The position numbers were made by a program, and so were the translations under genes. A stretch of 64,000 nt of DNA, from contig NZ_CP012677.1 in the NCBI RefSeq assembly GCF_001294625.1, forward strand, positions 2,542,001 through 2,606,000. Direction: 5' to 3'. Below are positions 16,655-25,998 of the stretch, piece by piece (position 1 is the first letter of the stretch; every line of letters starts with the position of its first letter). The DNA is from Arthrobacter alpinus (GTDB lineage: Bacteria; Actinomycetota; Actinomycetes; Actinomycetales; Micrococcaceae). Under the pieces are notes generated by a model, which worked only from the letters and a program-made list of their open reading frames with translations, was not told the DNA's origin and searched no databases.

Positions 16655-19600
16655 TCACTGCGTGTACGCTCTGGTGACGATCGCTTCCAACTCCTTCTGG
16701 CCGGCCAGGTCCACCGGCCTGATCAACTTGTCCTGCCCCACGTAGTAAAACGCCGCCCTGACGTGTTCCAACGGCACCTCCTTCAGGCGCGACCAAGCCA
16801 ACCGGTACACGGCAAGTTGCACGCCGCGAACCGCCAGCTCGGCCTTGGAGGGAACCTTGCCCGTCTTCCAGTCGATCAGGTCCCAGCCGCCGTCGGCATC
16901 CCTGAAGACAGCGTCAATGCGGCCGCGGACCACGACGTCGGCCACCCGGGTTTCAATGGGCACTTCCAGTTCCGCCGGTGTCCTGCTAGCCCAGGCCGAG
17001 TTCTTGAACGTTTCCTGCATATCGGCCAGGCCGTACGCCTCATCAACGTAGGCGTCGGCCCCCGGGGCTTCGTCGAAGTCCAGCTGGCCGGTGCTGCCAA
17101 AGAAGTCCTCAATCCAGGCGTGGAACGCGGTTCCCTTGCGGGCCGCCATGCCCGGTTTGGTGGGCACGGGCCGGCGCATGGCCCGGGTGACCTTCTCAGG
17201 ATCTTCCCCCAGCGAAACGAGCCGGGAGGCGGAAATGTGTGGCGGCAATTCCACGCGCAACTGCTCAGATTCCACTAGTTCCTGGGCCAGCAGCACCGAA
17301 GTTTCCTTGCCCCAGCGCGGATTCTCCGCCAGGAAGGAAGCCGTGCCCGCCGCTGCGGCCGTGTCCGCCGCCCGGGACTCCAAGGCGGCACCTGCGGCGA
17401 GAACGGCAGCGGCCGACGCCTCCGACGCCGCACGCCGGCCAACCCGAGCGGCTACGCCGGCACGACCTTCAATCACGGGCCCGTTCAGGGGGTCGTAGGG
17501 CCAGGGGGCAGTTTCTTCCCCAGCGCTGACAGGGTTTTCTTCCCCCTCCTCGGGGTCCTCGAGCCATTGCCCGATCCTGGCGCTCTGCCGGGCACCCTCC
17601 GCCAGCGGCACCATCTCCCGCAGAAAGAGCGACGGTTCCAGCGGGGTCTTTGTGCTCCCCCACACGGTGGAGGAGCACATCAGGAAGTCCCGGGCCCGGG
17701 TGAACGCCACATAAGCTAGGCGTCGTTCCTCCTGTTCACCGTGCAGCTTCACGTCATCGGCAAACAACTTTTCATGCTCCAGCAGGGTCTTCAGATCGGC
17801 CACGTTTGTGTCCCACACGGGAAGATCGGCCCTGTCCCCGCGCAACGGCCACGGCAGCGACTTGGCCCCGGTTGTCCACCTGTCGGCGCGGGTGCTGGGG
17901 AACGCCCCGGTGTTCATGCCGGGCACGAACACCACATCCCATTCCAGCCCCTTGGAGGCATGGACTGTGAGCAGCTGGACGGCGTCGGGGTTGGTCTCCA
18001 CGGCTGTCATCTCCAGCCCACCCTCCTCCGATTCGGCCGTTTCCAGCCAGGCCAGGAACGCGGCGAGATCCACGCGCTCGGCGGCCTGCATAAACGTGGC
18101 GGCCGCGTCGGAAAACGCGTCCAGATTGCGCCGGGCATGGTGGATGCTGGAGCCGGGCTTGGCGGCCAGCTCAATGTCCAGCAGCATGGTCCGCTCCACG
18201 ACGCCCAGCAGGTTGGTCAGCTCATCCCCCACAAAGGTGCGCAGCACCCGCAGTTCGTCGCGCAGGGCCAGCAGCCGGGTCCTTGCGGTATCACTTAGGG
18301 GCCGGGCCGCCTCGGGCCAGTAGTCGGGACTCAGGTAGTCAAGGGCCTCCACTAGGGACGCGGCGTCGACGACGTCGGAGGTCACCACACGTTCCTCACC
18401 CACCTCCCCGACGGATTCCCCGGCGCCATCGGCGTCAACGGCCGCGGACGGGTCAAAGGGGAGATGGTTCGTCGCCGCATATGCCCGGCGCCGGGCCAGA
18501 TACCGCGACCAGTCGGCGAAGGCCATCAGATCCGCCGGACCAATCCGCCAACGAGCCCCGGTCAGCAGCCGCATGAGCGCGTCCGAGCGTCCGGGGTCGG
18601 CGATGACCCGCAAGGTGGCCACCAGGTCCACGATCTCCGGCGTGGACAGCAGCCCGCCCAGGCCCACGATCTCGTAAGGGATCCCGTGCGCCTCAAACAC
18701 CGACTGGAACCTGGCAAACTGTGCCCGGCGGCGGCACAGCACCGCCACCGTCATGGCCCCCTGGGCGCCCCTGTGGGAGCTGAAATCACCTTTCCGGGAC
18801 AGGATCTCGGCGGCGATGGCCTCAGCCTGGTCCAGTTCGGTGCAGTAGCGGGCCAGCACCACTTCCCCATCCGGGGCTGCGGGCTTTTCTCGCAGCGGGG
18901 AAACCACCACCTGCGGCCCGGCCGCCGCACGTTCGGCAACCGTGAGCCCTGCCGCCAGTTTCGCGTTCGCCTTCCGAGTCTGCGCCGCCGTCAATTCAGC
19001 GGACATCACATTGGCCGCGTGCAGGATGTGCGCGGAGTTCCGCCACGCAATGGTGAGCTCGGCTGTTGGGGCGTAGCCGCCGTCGTGCTTGCGGAAAATC
19101 TCCGGGAAGCGGAACAGCTGGCCTGCCGACGCCCCACGGAAACCATAAATGGACTGGTGCGGGTCCCCCACAGCGGTGACAGGGTGGCCGCCGCCAAAGA
19201 GTTCGGCAAAGAGCTGCAACTGGGCGTGTGAGGTGTCCTGGAATTCATCCAACAGCACCACCTTGAACCGTTGGCGCTCCATCTGCGCTGCGTGCGGGAC
19301 GTCATGGGCGATCTTGGCGGCGAGCGCCACCAAGTCCCCGTAGTCCAGGGCGTTACGCCGCCGCTTGGCCTCCGCATACCGCTGGACGAGGTCCACCACG
19401 GTGCCCCGCGTGCGCAGCACGTCAAGGAGTCTGCTGGCCGCTAGGGTGCGCGGCTTGGTGGTCTCGGCAATGTAGGGCAGAGCGTCGAACCCGGCCAGGT
19501 AGGCCTCAAGCTCGGCACGGACATCCGCAGGGTCCTGAAGGTGCTCGGCGCATTCGCCGGCCAGGTCCATGACCGACTGGATGAGGGTGGACTTGGCTGC

Positions 19601-20170
19601 GGTGAAGTGTTGGTGCTCGCCGTCGTGCGCTTCGACAACGTCGCTGGCCAGCTGCCAGGCCTCGGCGGCACCCAGGACCACGGCGTCACGTTCGATGCCC
19701 AGGCGCAGGCCGTAGTCGGTGACGATCCCGCTGGCATAGGAGTGGTAGGTGGAGACCTTCGGTTCCAGGGCGTCCTTGGCCGCGGCGGCCGGGGCCAGCT
19801 CCACCTGCCCAGACCGGGCCAGGGTGCCCAATTTGGCCAGTTGCCCCCGGATGCGGGCCGCCAGCTCACCGGCCGCCTTCCGGGTGAAGGTCACGCCGAG
19901 GATTTCCTCAGGCAAAACCAGCCCGTTGGCCACCAGCCACACCACACGGTCGGCCATGGTGGTGGTCTTGCCGGAGCCTGCGCCGGCAATGACCAGCAGC
20001 GGCTCCAGCGGGGAGCAGATGATGGCGGCCTGCTCCTCCGTGGGTGGGCGTTGTTCCAGGAGTTCGGCCAGTTTGAAGGGGCTCAGCAGCGGCTCCGGCA
20101 GGCTTGCTCCCTGGCCCGGGTCACTGGGCACGGCGCCGGCCCGTTCAGCATGATTGATGACGTTGCTCAT
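16655..20170 (-). CDS. adnB: AdnB-type ATP-dependent helicase-nuclease
   Basis: A 1171-residue protein with an N-terminal UvrD-like motor and a C-terminal RecB-type nuclease. Walker A IAGAGSGKTT lies near residues 61-70, motif II LLDEFQDT near 308, followed by GDPHQSIYGFRGA. The nuclease motif LIDWKTGKVP lies near 1099 with QLAVYRLAW after it. In mycobacteria AdnAB resects double-strand breaks and AdnB is the principal motor. ATG 20170 is chosen: it overlaps the adnA stop as ATGA, showing translational coupling. It is convergent with the split small gene. Confidence 0.92.
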   Translation of the reverse strand: MSNVINHAERAGAVPSDPGQGASLPEPLLSPFKLAELLEQRPPTEEQAAIICSPLEPLLVIAGAGSGKTTTMADRVVWLVANGLVLPEEILGVTFTRKAAGELAARIRGQLAKLGTLARSGQVELAPAAAAKDALEPKVSTYHSYASGIVTDYGLRLGIERDAVVLGAAEAWQLASDVVEAHDGEHQHFTAAKSTLIQSVMDLAGECAEHLQDPADVRAELEAYLAGFDALPYIAETTKPRTLAASRLLDVLRTRGTVVDLVQRYAEAKRRRNALDYGDLVALAAKIAHDVPHAAQMERQRFKVVLLDEFQDTSHAQLQLFAELFGGGHPVTAVGDPHQSIYGFRGASAGQLFRFPEIFRKHDGGYAPTAELTIAWRNSAHILHAANVMSAELTAAQTRKANAKLAAGLTVAERAAAGPQVVVSPLREKPAAPDGEVVLARYCTELDQAEAIAAEILSRKGDFSSHRGAQGAMTVAVLCRRRAQFARFQSVFEAHGIPYEIVGLGGLLSTPEIVDLVATLRVIADPGRSDALMRLLTGARWRIGPADLMAFADWSRYLARRRAYAATNHLPFDPSAAVDADGAGESVGEVGEERVVTSDVVDAASLVEALDYLSPDYWPEAARPLSDTARTRLLALRDELRVLRTFVGDELTNLLGVVERTMLLDIELAAKPGSSIHHARRNLDAFSDAAATFMQAAERVDLAAFLAWLETAESEEGGLEMTAVETNPDAVQLLTVHASKGLEWDVVFVPGMNTGAFPSTRADRWTTGAKSLPWPLRGDRADLPVWDTNVADLKTLLEHEKLFADDVKLHGEQEERRLAYVAFTRARDFLMCSSTVWGSTKTPLEPSLFLREMVPLAEGARQSARIGQWLEDPEEGEENPVSAGEETAPWPYDPLNGPVIEGRAGVAARVGRRAASEASAAAVLAAGAALESRAADTAAAAGTASFLAENPRWGKETSVLLAQELVESEQLRVELPPHISASRLVSLGEDPEKVTRAMRRPVPTKPGMAARKGTAFHAWIEDFFGSTGQLDFDEAPGADAYVDEAYGLADMQETFKNSAWASRTPAELEVPIETRVADVVVRGRIDAVFRDADGGWDLIDWKTGKVPSKAELAVRGVQLAVYRLAWSRLKEVPLEHVRAAFYYVGQDKLIRPVDLAGQKELEAIVTRAYTQ

Positions 20171-23100
20171 TCGGTAATCTGTTTCCCCTCGCGGCACAAC
20201 GGGCAAATAATAGGTAGGGGGCAGCCGCTGCGTTCGGTCCAGTCCGCACCGTGGCGGGCCGGGAACATGGCCTGGGCCATGAGCTGGGCGGCCTTGAGGA
20301 CTTCCGGGGTGGCCCAGTCATCTTCCCCTGGATGCAGCGCGGCCTGGTCTTGGGTCGTCACCGACTTGGTGCTGTCTCCCAGAGGCAACAGTGCTGCCCC
20401 TCCCGGACCGGCCTGCGGAAATCCTGCCGCCGCGGCCGCAGCGGTGAACGCCCCGGCAAGCACCGCGGCCTGGTAGGCGCCAAGCTGGAGGTGCTTGGCC
20501 AGCTCGGCCTTGCTGGGTTTGTTGCGCCCTGTTTTCAGGTCGACGATGACCAGGTTGCCGTTGGCGTCGGCTTCGAGCCGGTCCACCTGGCCGCGCAGCC
20601 GGGCCACGCTAGGGCCCTCATCACCCTCACCGAGGGGCAGGTCCACCTCGAAGTCCAGTTCGACCCCAATGAGGGTCCTGCCCTGTTGCCTGGCATCCAC
20701 CACGTACTGGGCCAGCTTGCGCAGCATTTCTTGGGCGCGTTCGTAGTCCTTTTGGCCTTCCCACGAATCGCCCATGCCCAGCGAGGGCCAGCGTTTTTTC
20801 AGTTCCGCCAGGTATTCGTGCCCTGCACCGTTGGGGATGTCCTGGGCGATGGCATGGATGAGCGTGCCCAGGCTGCGGGCAAAGTCCGTGGTGGCTTCAC
20901 CTCCTGCAGCCTTCACAAACCAGTTCAGCGGCGACTTCAGCACCGCCTCAACTTTCGACGGTGAGACGGTGACAACGTCCCCTGCCGGCACGATAGGGGC
21001 GTCGGTGCTCAACGGCAAAAGCCCCCACCACTGCTCCGGCGCGGCGCCGGGCACCTCATTGAAGGCCAGCAAAGCCAGCATCCGGGCGGCCTCAAGCTCG
21101 GCATGCATCTCCGATTCCTGGCGCAGCTCGGCCACGAGGGAGCGCAGCGTCATGGGCCGGGGCACCTGCTCCACGGGCCGCACCGGGTATTGGGATTCGC
21201 CGCCGGAATCGGTCACCGGGATGTAGGGGGCGGCTAAGTCGATGAACTGTGAAGGCTGCAAATCGTGCCCCGATGCCGCGGTCAGAATCAGCTGGCGACT
21301 GGCCCTGGACATGGCGGCAGCGAAGCTACGCAACTCGTCGTAGCGGATGTCCCGCATCCGGGTGGCCGGGTCGATCTGCCGGGCGGCCAGTGTGCCACGT
21401 TCGAGCACATCCACCAGGAACTGGCTGCCCAACAGCTCGCCGCGCAACCGGGTATTGGGCCACACGCCTTCCTGCAGGCCAGCCACGATCACGACGGGCC
21501 ATTCCCGTCCGGCGGCACTGGCCGGGGTCAGAATCTCCACGGCGTCGGACCGCTGGGCACGGGCGGCCAGGGTGTCCATAGGCAGTTCCTGACTCAGCAG
21601 GTAGTCAAGGAATTGTTGCGGGCTGGACCCTGGCAGCTGGTCGACGTACCGTTCGGCCGTCTGGAACAAGGCCATGACGGCGTCCAGATCCCTGTCTGCC
21701 CTAATTCCCGTGGGCCCGCCGCGCAGCGCCTGTGACTCCCAGGTGCCCGAGCACTCCGATGCCTCCCACAAGGCCCACAACACTGTTTCGGCATTGGCAC
21801 CGGGCTCGGCCACGGCGGTTTTCCCGGCGGCCAGCATGGAAGCGATCCGCAGCGCGTTCCGCGCCTCCCAGCCGAGCGGGGCCAGTTTGCTGGAGTCGCC
21901 CAGCGCCTCAACAAGCAGTTCGTCGCTGGCGCGGCCGCCGCCGCTGTTCAGTTCTTGCTGCCGCAGCGCCTGCCGCAAACGGCGCAGGTGCAGCGCGGTG
22001 GACCGTCCCAGCCGTGAGGTCAACAGCGACACCACCAGTTCCGCGTCCAGCGCGCCCGGGTCCAATGCCACCCGGAACGCCTCCAGCAGGGGACGCGCCG
22101 CAGGTTCGTCGCGTACCGGGTTCTCGGCCACGGGCACCTTGACGGGAATCCCCTGTCCACTCAAATACCGTTGCAACTCGGCCAGCGCCGAACCGGTCCG
22201 CACAATCACGGCGATCTCGCTCAGGCTGTGACCGGCCAGGTGTTGCAGGTGCAGGATGCGTTCGGCCACCAGGCGCAACTCATGGACCTCGGAGGCGACC
22301 ACGTGCGCACTGACGTACGACGCCGGACCCCCCATCTGTGCTCTCTCCCCTGTGTGGGGCGCCGGGCTGGGCGCAGCCTGGCGCACGCTGCCGGCTGGCC
22401 AGTGCAGCACCCGCGCCTTGTGCCCCCCGCGGGTTTGGGAGATCCTCTCGGCCACGGCCGTCCACGCCTTCGCCACCTCCGGGGTCATACGGTGCGAGGT
22501 GGAAAGGGAGAATTCCTGCACGGCAGCGTGCTCGGTGGCAAGAGATTCGCGCAGGGTGCCCACCAGGTCCGGCCGGGCGCCACGGAAACCCTGGACCACG
22601 GTGTCCGGGGACGCCGTGACGAGGATGTCCTTTCCCCCTCCCACCAACACCAACAGCTCGTGCACCGAACGGTTCGCTTCCTGGATATCATCGACCAGGA
22701 TCAGCGAAAGCCTGGACCGCTCCTGCTCCAGGAATTCCTCGTCGTTGCGCAGCATGGTCGCGGCCGCGGTGATGATGCCGGCGGGGTCGAAGGAACCGGA
22801 CTTTCCCCAGTCCACCACGTCCCTGTATTCCTGGTAGAGCGAGGCGGCCGCAACCCAGTCGGGCCGGTGGTTCTCCCGTCCCAGGGCAGCCAGGCCCTCT
22901 GGTGCGAGGTCGTATTCGATGACCCTGTCAAAGAGTTGGCGCAGCTCCTGCCGAAAACCCCTGGTTTCCAAGGCGTCTACCAGATCGGCAGGCCAGGGCG
23001 GCGGGGTGCCCAGGCCGAGCTTGTGCCCTGCCAACAAGTCCTTGATGGTCAAGTCCTGTTCGGGGCCGCTCATGAGCCGCGGAGGCCCCTCGATGTAAGG

Positions 23101-23478
23101 CATCCTGCCCTCCACCTTGGCCCGTCGCAGCAGGTCGAAGGCGTAGGAGGACCAGGTCCTGGCCGGGGACGTGCTCAGACTTCGGGTGAGCCGGGCACTG
23201 AAACCGTTGCGCAACCTCGCGGCTGCCAAGCGCGACGGGGCCAGCAGCAGGGCACCTGCTGGATCAACGCCGTCGTGCTCTATTCTCTTGACGGCTGCCT
23301 CAACCAGCACCGTGGACTTGCCGGTGCCGGGCGCACCCCAGATGAGTGCGGGACCCGTGCCCGGGGTCAGCTCCACCACTGCCTGCTGGTCAGGGCTCAG
23401 GGCGGGCGCGGCCGTGAGGGAGGCCAAGGGCGCCACCAGGGTCAGGCGGGGCAGGGAAATCTTGGCGGAGTTGCTCAT
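20167..23478 (-). CDS. adnA: AdnA-type helicase-nuclease subunit
   Basis: A 1103-residue partner of AdnB. A P-loop GAPGTGKS is present at residues 48-55, but motif II reads VDDIQEAN instead of DExQD, and the QSIYxFRG motif is altered to TVVQGFRGA, as expected for the vestigial motor of AdnA. The C-terminal nuclease keeps VIVDLKTGRNKPS near residue 979 with QLGAYQ. Near the end is a Cys pattern CPLPIICPLC that may bind a metal cluster. The start ATG 23478 overlaps the upstream alkyltransferase-like gene stop as ATGA; all three genes form one operon. Confidence 0.9.
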   Translation of the reverse strand: MSNSAKISLPRLTLVAPLASLTAAPALSPDQQAVVELTPGTGPALIWGAPGTGKSTVLVEAAVKRIEHDGVDPAGALLLAPSRLAAARLRNGFSARLTRSLSTSPARTWSSYAFDLLRRAKVEGRMPYIEGPPRLMSGPEQDLTIKDLLAGHKLGLGTPPPWPADLVDALETRGFRQELRQLFDRVIEYDLAPEGLAALGRENHRPDWVAAASLYQEYRDVVDWGKSGSFDPAGIITAAATMLRNDEEFLEQERSRLSLILVDDIQEANRSVHELLVLVGGGKDILVTASPDTVVQGFRGARPDLVGTLRESLATEHAAVQEFSLSTSHRMTPEVAKAWTAVAERISQTRGGHKARVLHWPAGSVRQAAPSPAPHTGERAQMGGPASYVSAHVVASEVHELRLVAERILHLQHLAGHSLSEIAVIVRTGSALAELQRYLSGQGIPVKVPVAENPVRDEPAARPLLEAFRVALDPGALDAELVVSLLTSRLGRSTALHLRRLRQALRQQELNSGGGRASDELLVEALGDSSKLAPLGWEARNALRIASMLAAGKTAVAEPGANAETVLWALWEASECSGTWESQALRGGPTGIRADRDLDAVMALFQTAERYVDQLPGSSPQQFLDYLLSQELPMDTLAARAQRSDAVEILTPASAAGREWPVVIVAGLQEGVWPNTRLRGELLGSQFLVDVLERGTLAARQIDPATRMRDIRYDELRSFAAAMSRASRQLILTAASGHDLQPSQFIDLAAPYIPVTDSGGESQYPVRPVEQVPRPMTLRSLVAELRQESEMHAELEAARMLALLAFNEVPGAAPEQWWGLLPLSTDAPIVPAGDVVTVSPSKVEAVLKSPLNWFVKAAGGEATTDFARSLGTLIHAIAQDIPNGAGHEYLAELKKRWPSLGMGDSWEGQKDYERAQEMLRKLAQYVVDARQQGRTLIGVELDFEVDLPLGEGDEGPSVARLRGQVDRLEADANGNLVIVDLKTGRNKPSKAELAKHLQLGAYQAAVLAGAFTAAAAAAGFPQAGPGGAALLPLGDSTKSVTTQDQAALHPGEDDWATPEVLKAAQLMAQAMFPARHGADWTERSGCPLPIICPLCREGKQITE

Positions 23479-23924
23479 GTGCTTAGTCCACCACGGGGCT
23501 CCGACATTTGCGCCTGAGTGTCCGACGGCGGGACCTCCGTGGCATGCAACAGCGGGACCTCCGTGGCATGCAACAGTGCAGCGATCGCATCAATACGCTC
23601 AAAGTCGGGCTCGGCCGGATTCCAGCGGGCGGCCGCCATGTCCACACGCCATGAAGGGTGCTCGCCGTCGGGATCCCCGCGCAGGGCGGTTGCTTCGGCA
23701 CGGTAGTGCACCAGCGCGGTGGCGTCATGGCACAGGGGAGGCTGCCCGCCGGCCCGGATCACCCGCCACCACGGCACGGCGGAGCCATGGTGGGACATCA
23801 CGGACCCCACCTGGCGGGGCCCCCCGCGCTCCAACAACGCGGCGATGTCACCATAGGAGAGAACCTTCCCGGCGGGAATCAGCTCCGTCACATCAAGGAC
23901 CGCTTCAACATACTCAGCACTCAT
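23475..23924 (-). CDS. Alkyltransferase-like (MGMT/ATL family) DNA-binding protein
   Basis: A 149-residue protein with the MGMT DNA-binding fold: IPAGKVLSYGDIAALL, RQVGSVMSHHG, and an active-site region VPWWRVIRAGG. The catalytic Cys of alkylguanine transferases (PCHR) is replaced by Trp, so it should bind O6-alkylguanine lesions without repairing them, as ATL proteins do. The C-terminal tail includes an exact duplication (LLHATEVP twice) from a 24-bp tandem repeat. ATG 23924 is the first start downstream of the divergent exonuclease promoter region. It is the first gene of the operon with adnA and adnB. Confidence 0.82.
   Translation of the reverse strand: MSAEYVEAVLDVTELIPAGKVLSYGDIAALLERGGPRQVGSVMSHHGSAVPWWRVIRAGGQPPLCHDATALVHYRAEATALRGDPDGEHPSWRVDMAAARWNPAEPDFERIDAIAALLHATEVPLLHATEVPPSDTQAQMSEPRGGLST
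23528..23575. repeat. 24-bp perfect tandem duplication inside the ATL gene
   Basis: Bases 23528-23551 and 23552-23575 are identical and in frame, duplicating eight codons in the C-terminal tail of the alkyltransferase-like protein. The frame is preserved, so it lengthens the tail without breaking the gene. It is a likely slippage site that may vary in copy number between isolates. Confidence 0.92.
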
Positions 23925-24008
23925 GATTCCAGCGTAGTTCCCCCACGGCGGAGCACGCCGCACCGGTGGCGCGGGCAAAGTGTCGGTGGTACCCGGTAGC
24001 GTTAGGAC

Positions 24009-24695
24009 ATGACTAGCTGGAGCATGCACCCCCGGGCCGCGTTTGACTTGGAAACCACCGGCAAGGACCCCCGCACGGCCCGGATCGTGACGGCGTCCAT
24101 TGTGATGGTCGACGAAACTGGAACGGTGGCGGACACCTATGAATGGCTGGCCGACCCCGGTGTGGAAATCCCTGAGGAAGCCGCCGCCATCCACGGCATC
24201 AGCACGGCCCACGCCCGCGAAAACGGGCGCCCGGCCGACGAGGTGGCCGCGGAGGTGGGTGCCGTCCTAGCCACCTTGTTCGCCAACAACATCCCCGTCA
24301 TCGCCTTCAACGCCAGCTATGACTTCACAGTGCTGGCCAATGAGGCCCGCCGGCATGAGCTGCCCCAAATCACGCCCGCGCCGGTCATTGACCCGTTCAT
24401 CTGCAACAAGCATGTTGACAGGTTCCGCAAGGGCAGCCGCACCTTGGTGGCCCTGTGCGAGGAATACGGCATCAACCTCGACGACGCCCACACCTCTGCC
24501 GCCGACGCTTTGGCCACGCTACGGCTCGCGGACGCCCTGGCCGCCAAATACAGCTCCTTGAGAATTGACCTGGGCGATCTACACAACGCACAGGTGGATT
24601 GGGCGCGGGAGCAGGCCGCGGACTTCCAGCAGTACCTGCGCCGGGTCAAGGACCCGGTGGCCGTGGTCGAGGGCGACTGGCCGGTCCTGCCCTAA
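24009..24695 (+). CDS. DEDDh 3'-5' exonuclease (DnaQ-like)
   Basis: A 228-residue single-domain exonuclease. Motif ExoI FDLETTG lies at residues 13-19, IHGIS follows at about 60, ExoII FNASYDF near 100, and ExoIII DAHTSAADA near 160 supplies the His and final Asp of the DEDDh site. It probably trims DNA ends or proofreads; arthrobacterial relatives are annotated as exonuclease or DNA polymerase III epsilon-like. It is divergent from the ATL-adnA-adnB operon with an 84-bp gap. Confidence 0.88.
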   Translation: MTSWSMHPRAAFDLETTGKDPRTARIVTASIVMVDETGTVADTYEWLADPGVEIPEEAAAIHGISTAHARENGRPADEVAAEVGAVLATLFANNIPVIAFNASYDFTVLANEARRHELPQITPAPVIDPFICNKHVDRFRKGSRTLVALCEEYGINLDDAHTSAADALATLRLADALAAKYSSLRIDLGDLHNAQVDWAREQAADFQQYLRRVKDPVAVVEGDWPVLP

Positions 24696-25054
24696 CAACC
24701 ACGCATACCGTGGGTGCACGCCAACGGTGAAACTCTTTCACCCCATGATCTAAATCACACCCAAAAAAATGGGCAGCTGGCGCCAAGGGACGCGTCAATA
24801 CTGCAGTGCGACATGCCCCCAGACAGGGCCGCCACACCCAGGGGCGGGCATTATGCGTGGATTCTTTGGCTAAAATCAATTTTGTGACGCACTAGTTCGC
24901 ACCCGCCACATTTTCGACGCGGATGACATAATTTAGTTCCGTGGGTTGAGTTCTGCTATGAATCTCCTGTGAGTTTGCCAAGAGCTCCCCACCACTCGCG
25001 AGACCCCGCCGTCGTGTTACCGGCGTGGGCACCTGAAATGAAAGTGAATGCTCC
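24696..25054. other. Intergenic region upstream of the amino-acid ABC operon
   Basis: About 360 bp without a gene. A short perfect hairpin (GGTGAAA, loop CTC, TTTCACC) at 24726-24742 follows the exonuclease stop and could act as a weak terminator or an operator. AT-rich stretches near 24870-24890 and 24930 are plausible promoter locations for the importer operon, but no convincing -35/-10 pair was identified. Confidence 0.4.
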
Positions 25055-25987
25055 ATGAAGAACTCATCCCTGAAGTGGCTCACCGCTGTGCCGGTCGCCG
25101 TCGCCCTGGCATTTTCCCTGGCGGCCTGCGGCGGCGCAGCCGACACCGGTTCCTCGGCCACACCCACCGACGCCCTCGCAGGCAGCGACCAGGTGTCGCT
25201 GGATAAGTACACCACCGCCGATGTCACGCCCCTGGACAAGATCGACACGTCCAAGCTGGGCCTGATCACCCCCGGGACCATCACCGTCGGTACGCTCTCC
25301 GATGCCCCGCCGAACATCTTCATCGACAAGGATGGCAAGTTCACCGGCTACGACAATGAGCTGCTGCGCGCCATGGCAGACAAACTCAATCTCAAGGTTG
25401 AGTTCAAGTCCACAGACTTCTCCGCACTCCTCTCGCAGGTGGCCAACAAGCAGTTCGACGTCGGATCCTCCTCGATCTCAACCACTGACTTGCGTCGCAA
25501 GAGCGTTGGCTTCACCAACGGTTACGACTTCGGTTATATGGCCGTGGTGGCCAAGACCAATTCAGCCGTCAAGGGCTTTGCGGACCTGAGCGCCAAGACC
25601 CGCATCGCCGTCGTCCAGGGCACCGTCCAGGACGACTATGTCACCAACACGCTCAAGCTGGAACCGGTCCGTTTCTCCGACTACAACACCGCCTACGCAA
25701 ACTTGAAGAATGGCCAGGTTGACGGCTGGGTCGCCCCGTCCCAGCAGGCTACCGGCCAGGTCAAGGACGGCGACGGCACTGCCATTGTTGAGTCCGTCGT
25801 CAACACACAGAACTTCACTGCCTACGCAGTGACCCCCACGAACCAGCCGCTCACCGACGCCCTGAACTCGGCGCTGGATACAGTGATCACCGACGGCACC
25901 TGGTCCAAGCTGACCAAGGAGTGGTACCCCACCCGCCCCATGCCCGCTGACTGGACCCCCGGTTCCAAGGCAGCCAAGATCTCCTAA
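25055..25987 (+). CDS. Amino-acid ABC transporter, substrate-binding lipoprotein
   Basis: A 310-residue family 3 solute-binding protein. The signal peptide ends in a lipobox (FSLAACGG, lipidated Cys25). The mature part has the usual two-lobe pattern: GTLSDAPPNIFIDKDG, TGYDNELLRAMADKL, and a C-terminal GTWSKLTKEWYP. It should capture polar amino acids outside the membrane for the permease and ATPase encoded next. It is the first gene of a three-gene operon (11-bp gap to the permease). The exact substrate is not deducible. Confidence 0.9.
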   Translation: MKNSSLKWLTAVPVAVALAFSLAACGGAADTGSSATPTDALAGSDQVSLDKYTTADVTPLDKIDTSKLGLITPGTITVGTLSDAPPNIFIDKDGKFTGYDNELLRAMADKLNLKVEFKSTDFSALLSQVANKQFDVGSSSISTTDLRRKSVGFTNGYDFGYMAVVAKTNSAVKGFADLSAKTRIAVVQGTVQDDYVTNTLKLEPVRFSDYNTAYANLKNGQVDGWVAPSQQATGQVKDGDGTAIVESVVNTQNFTAYAVTPTNQPLTDALNSALDTVITDGTWSKLTKEWYPTRPMPADWTPGSKAAKIS

Positions 25988-25998
25988 GGACTCTGCAC

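Noticed and set aside
22171-23517. 448-codon plus-strand open frame
   Set aside because: Antisense to adnA, low-complexity Gly/Arg/His-rich composition, no motif.
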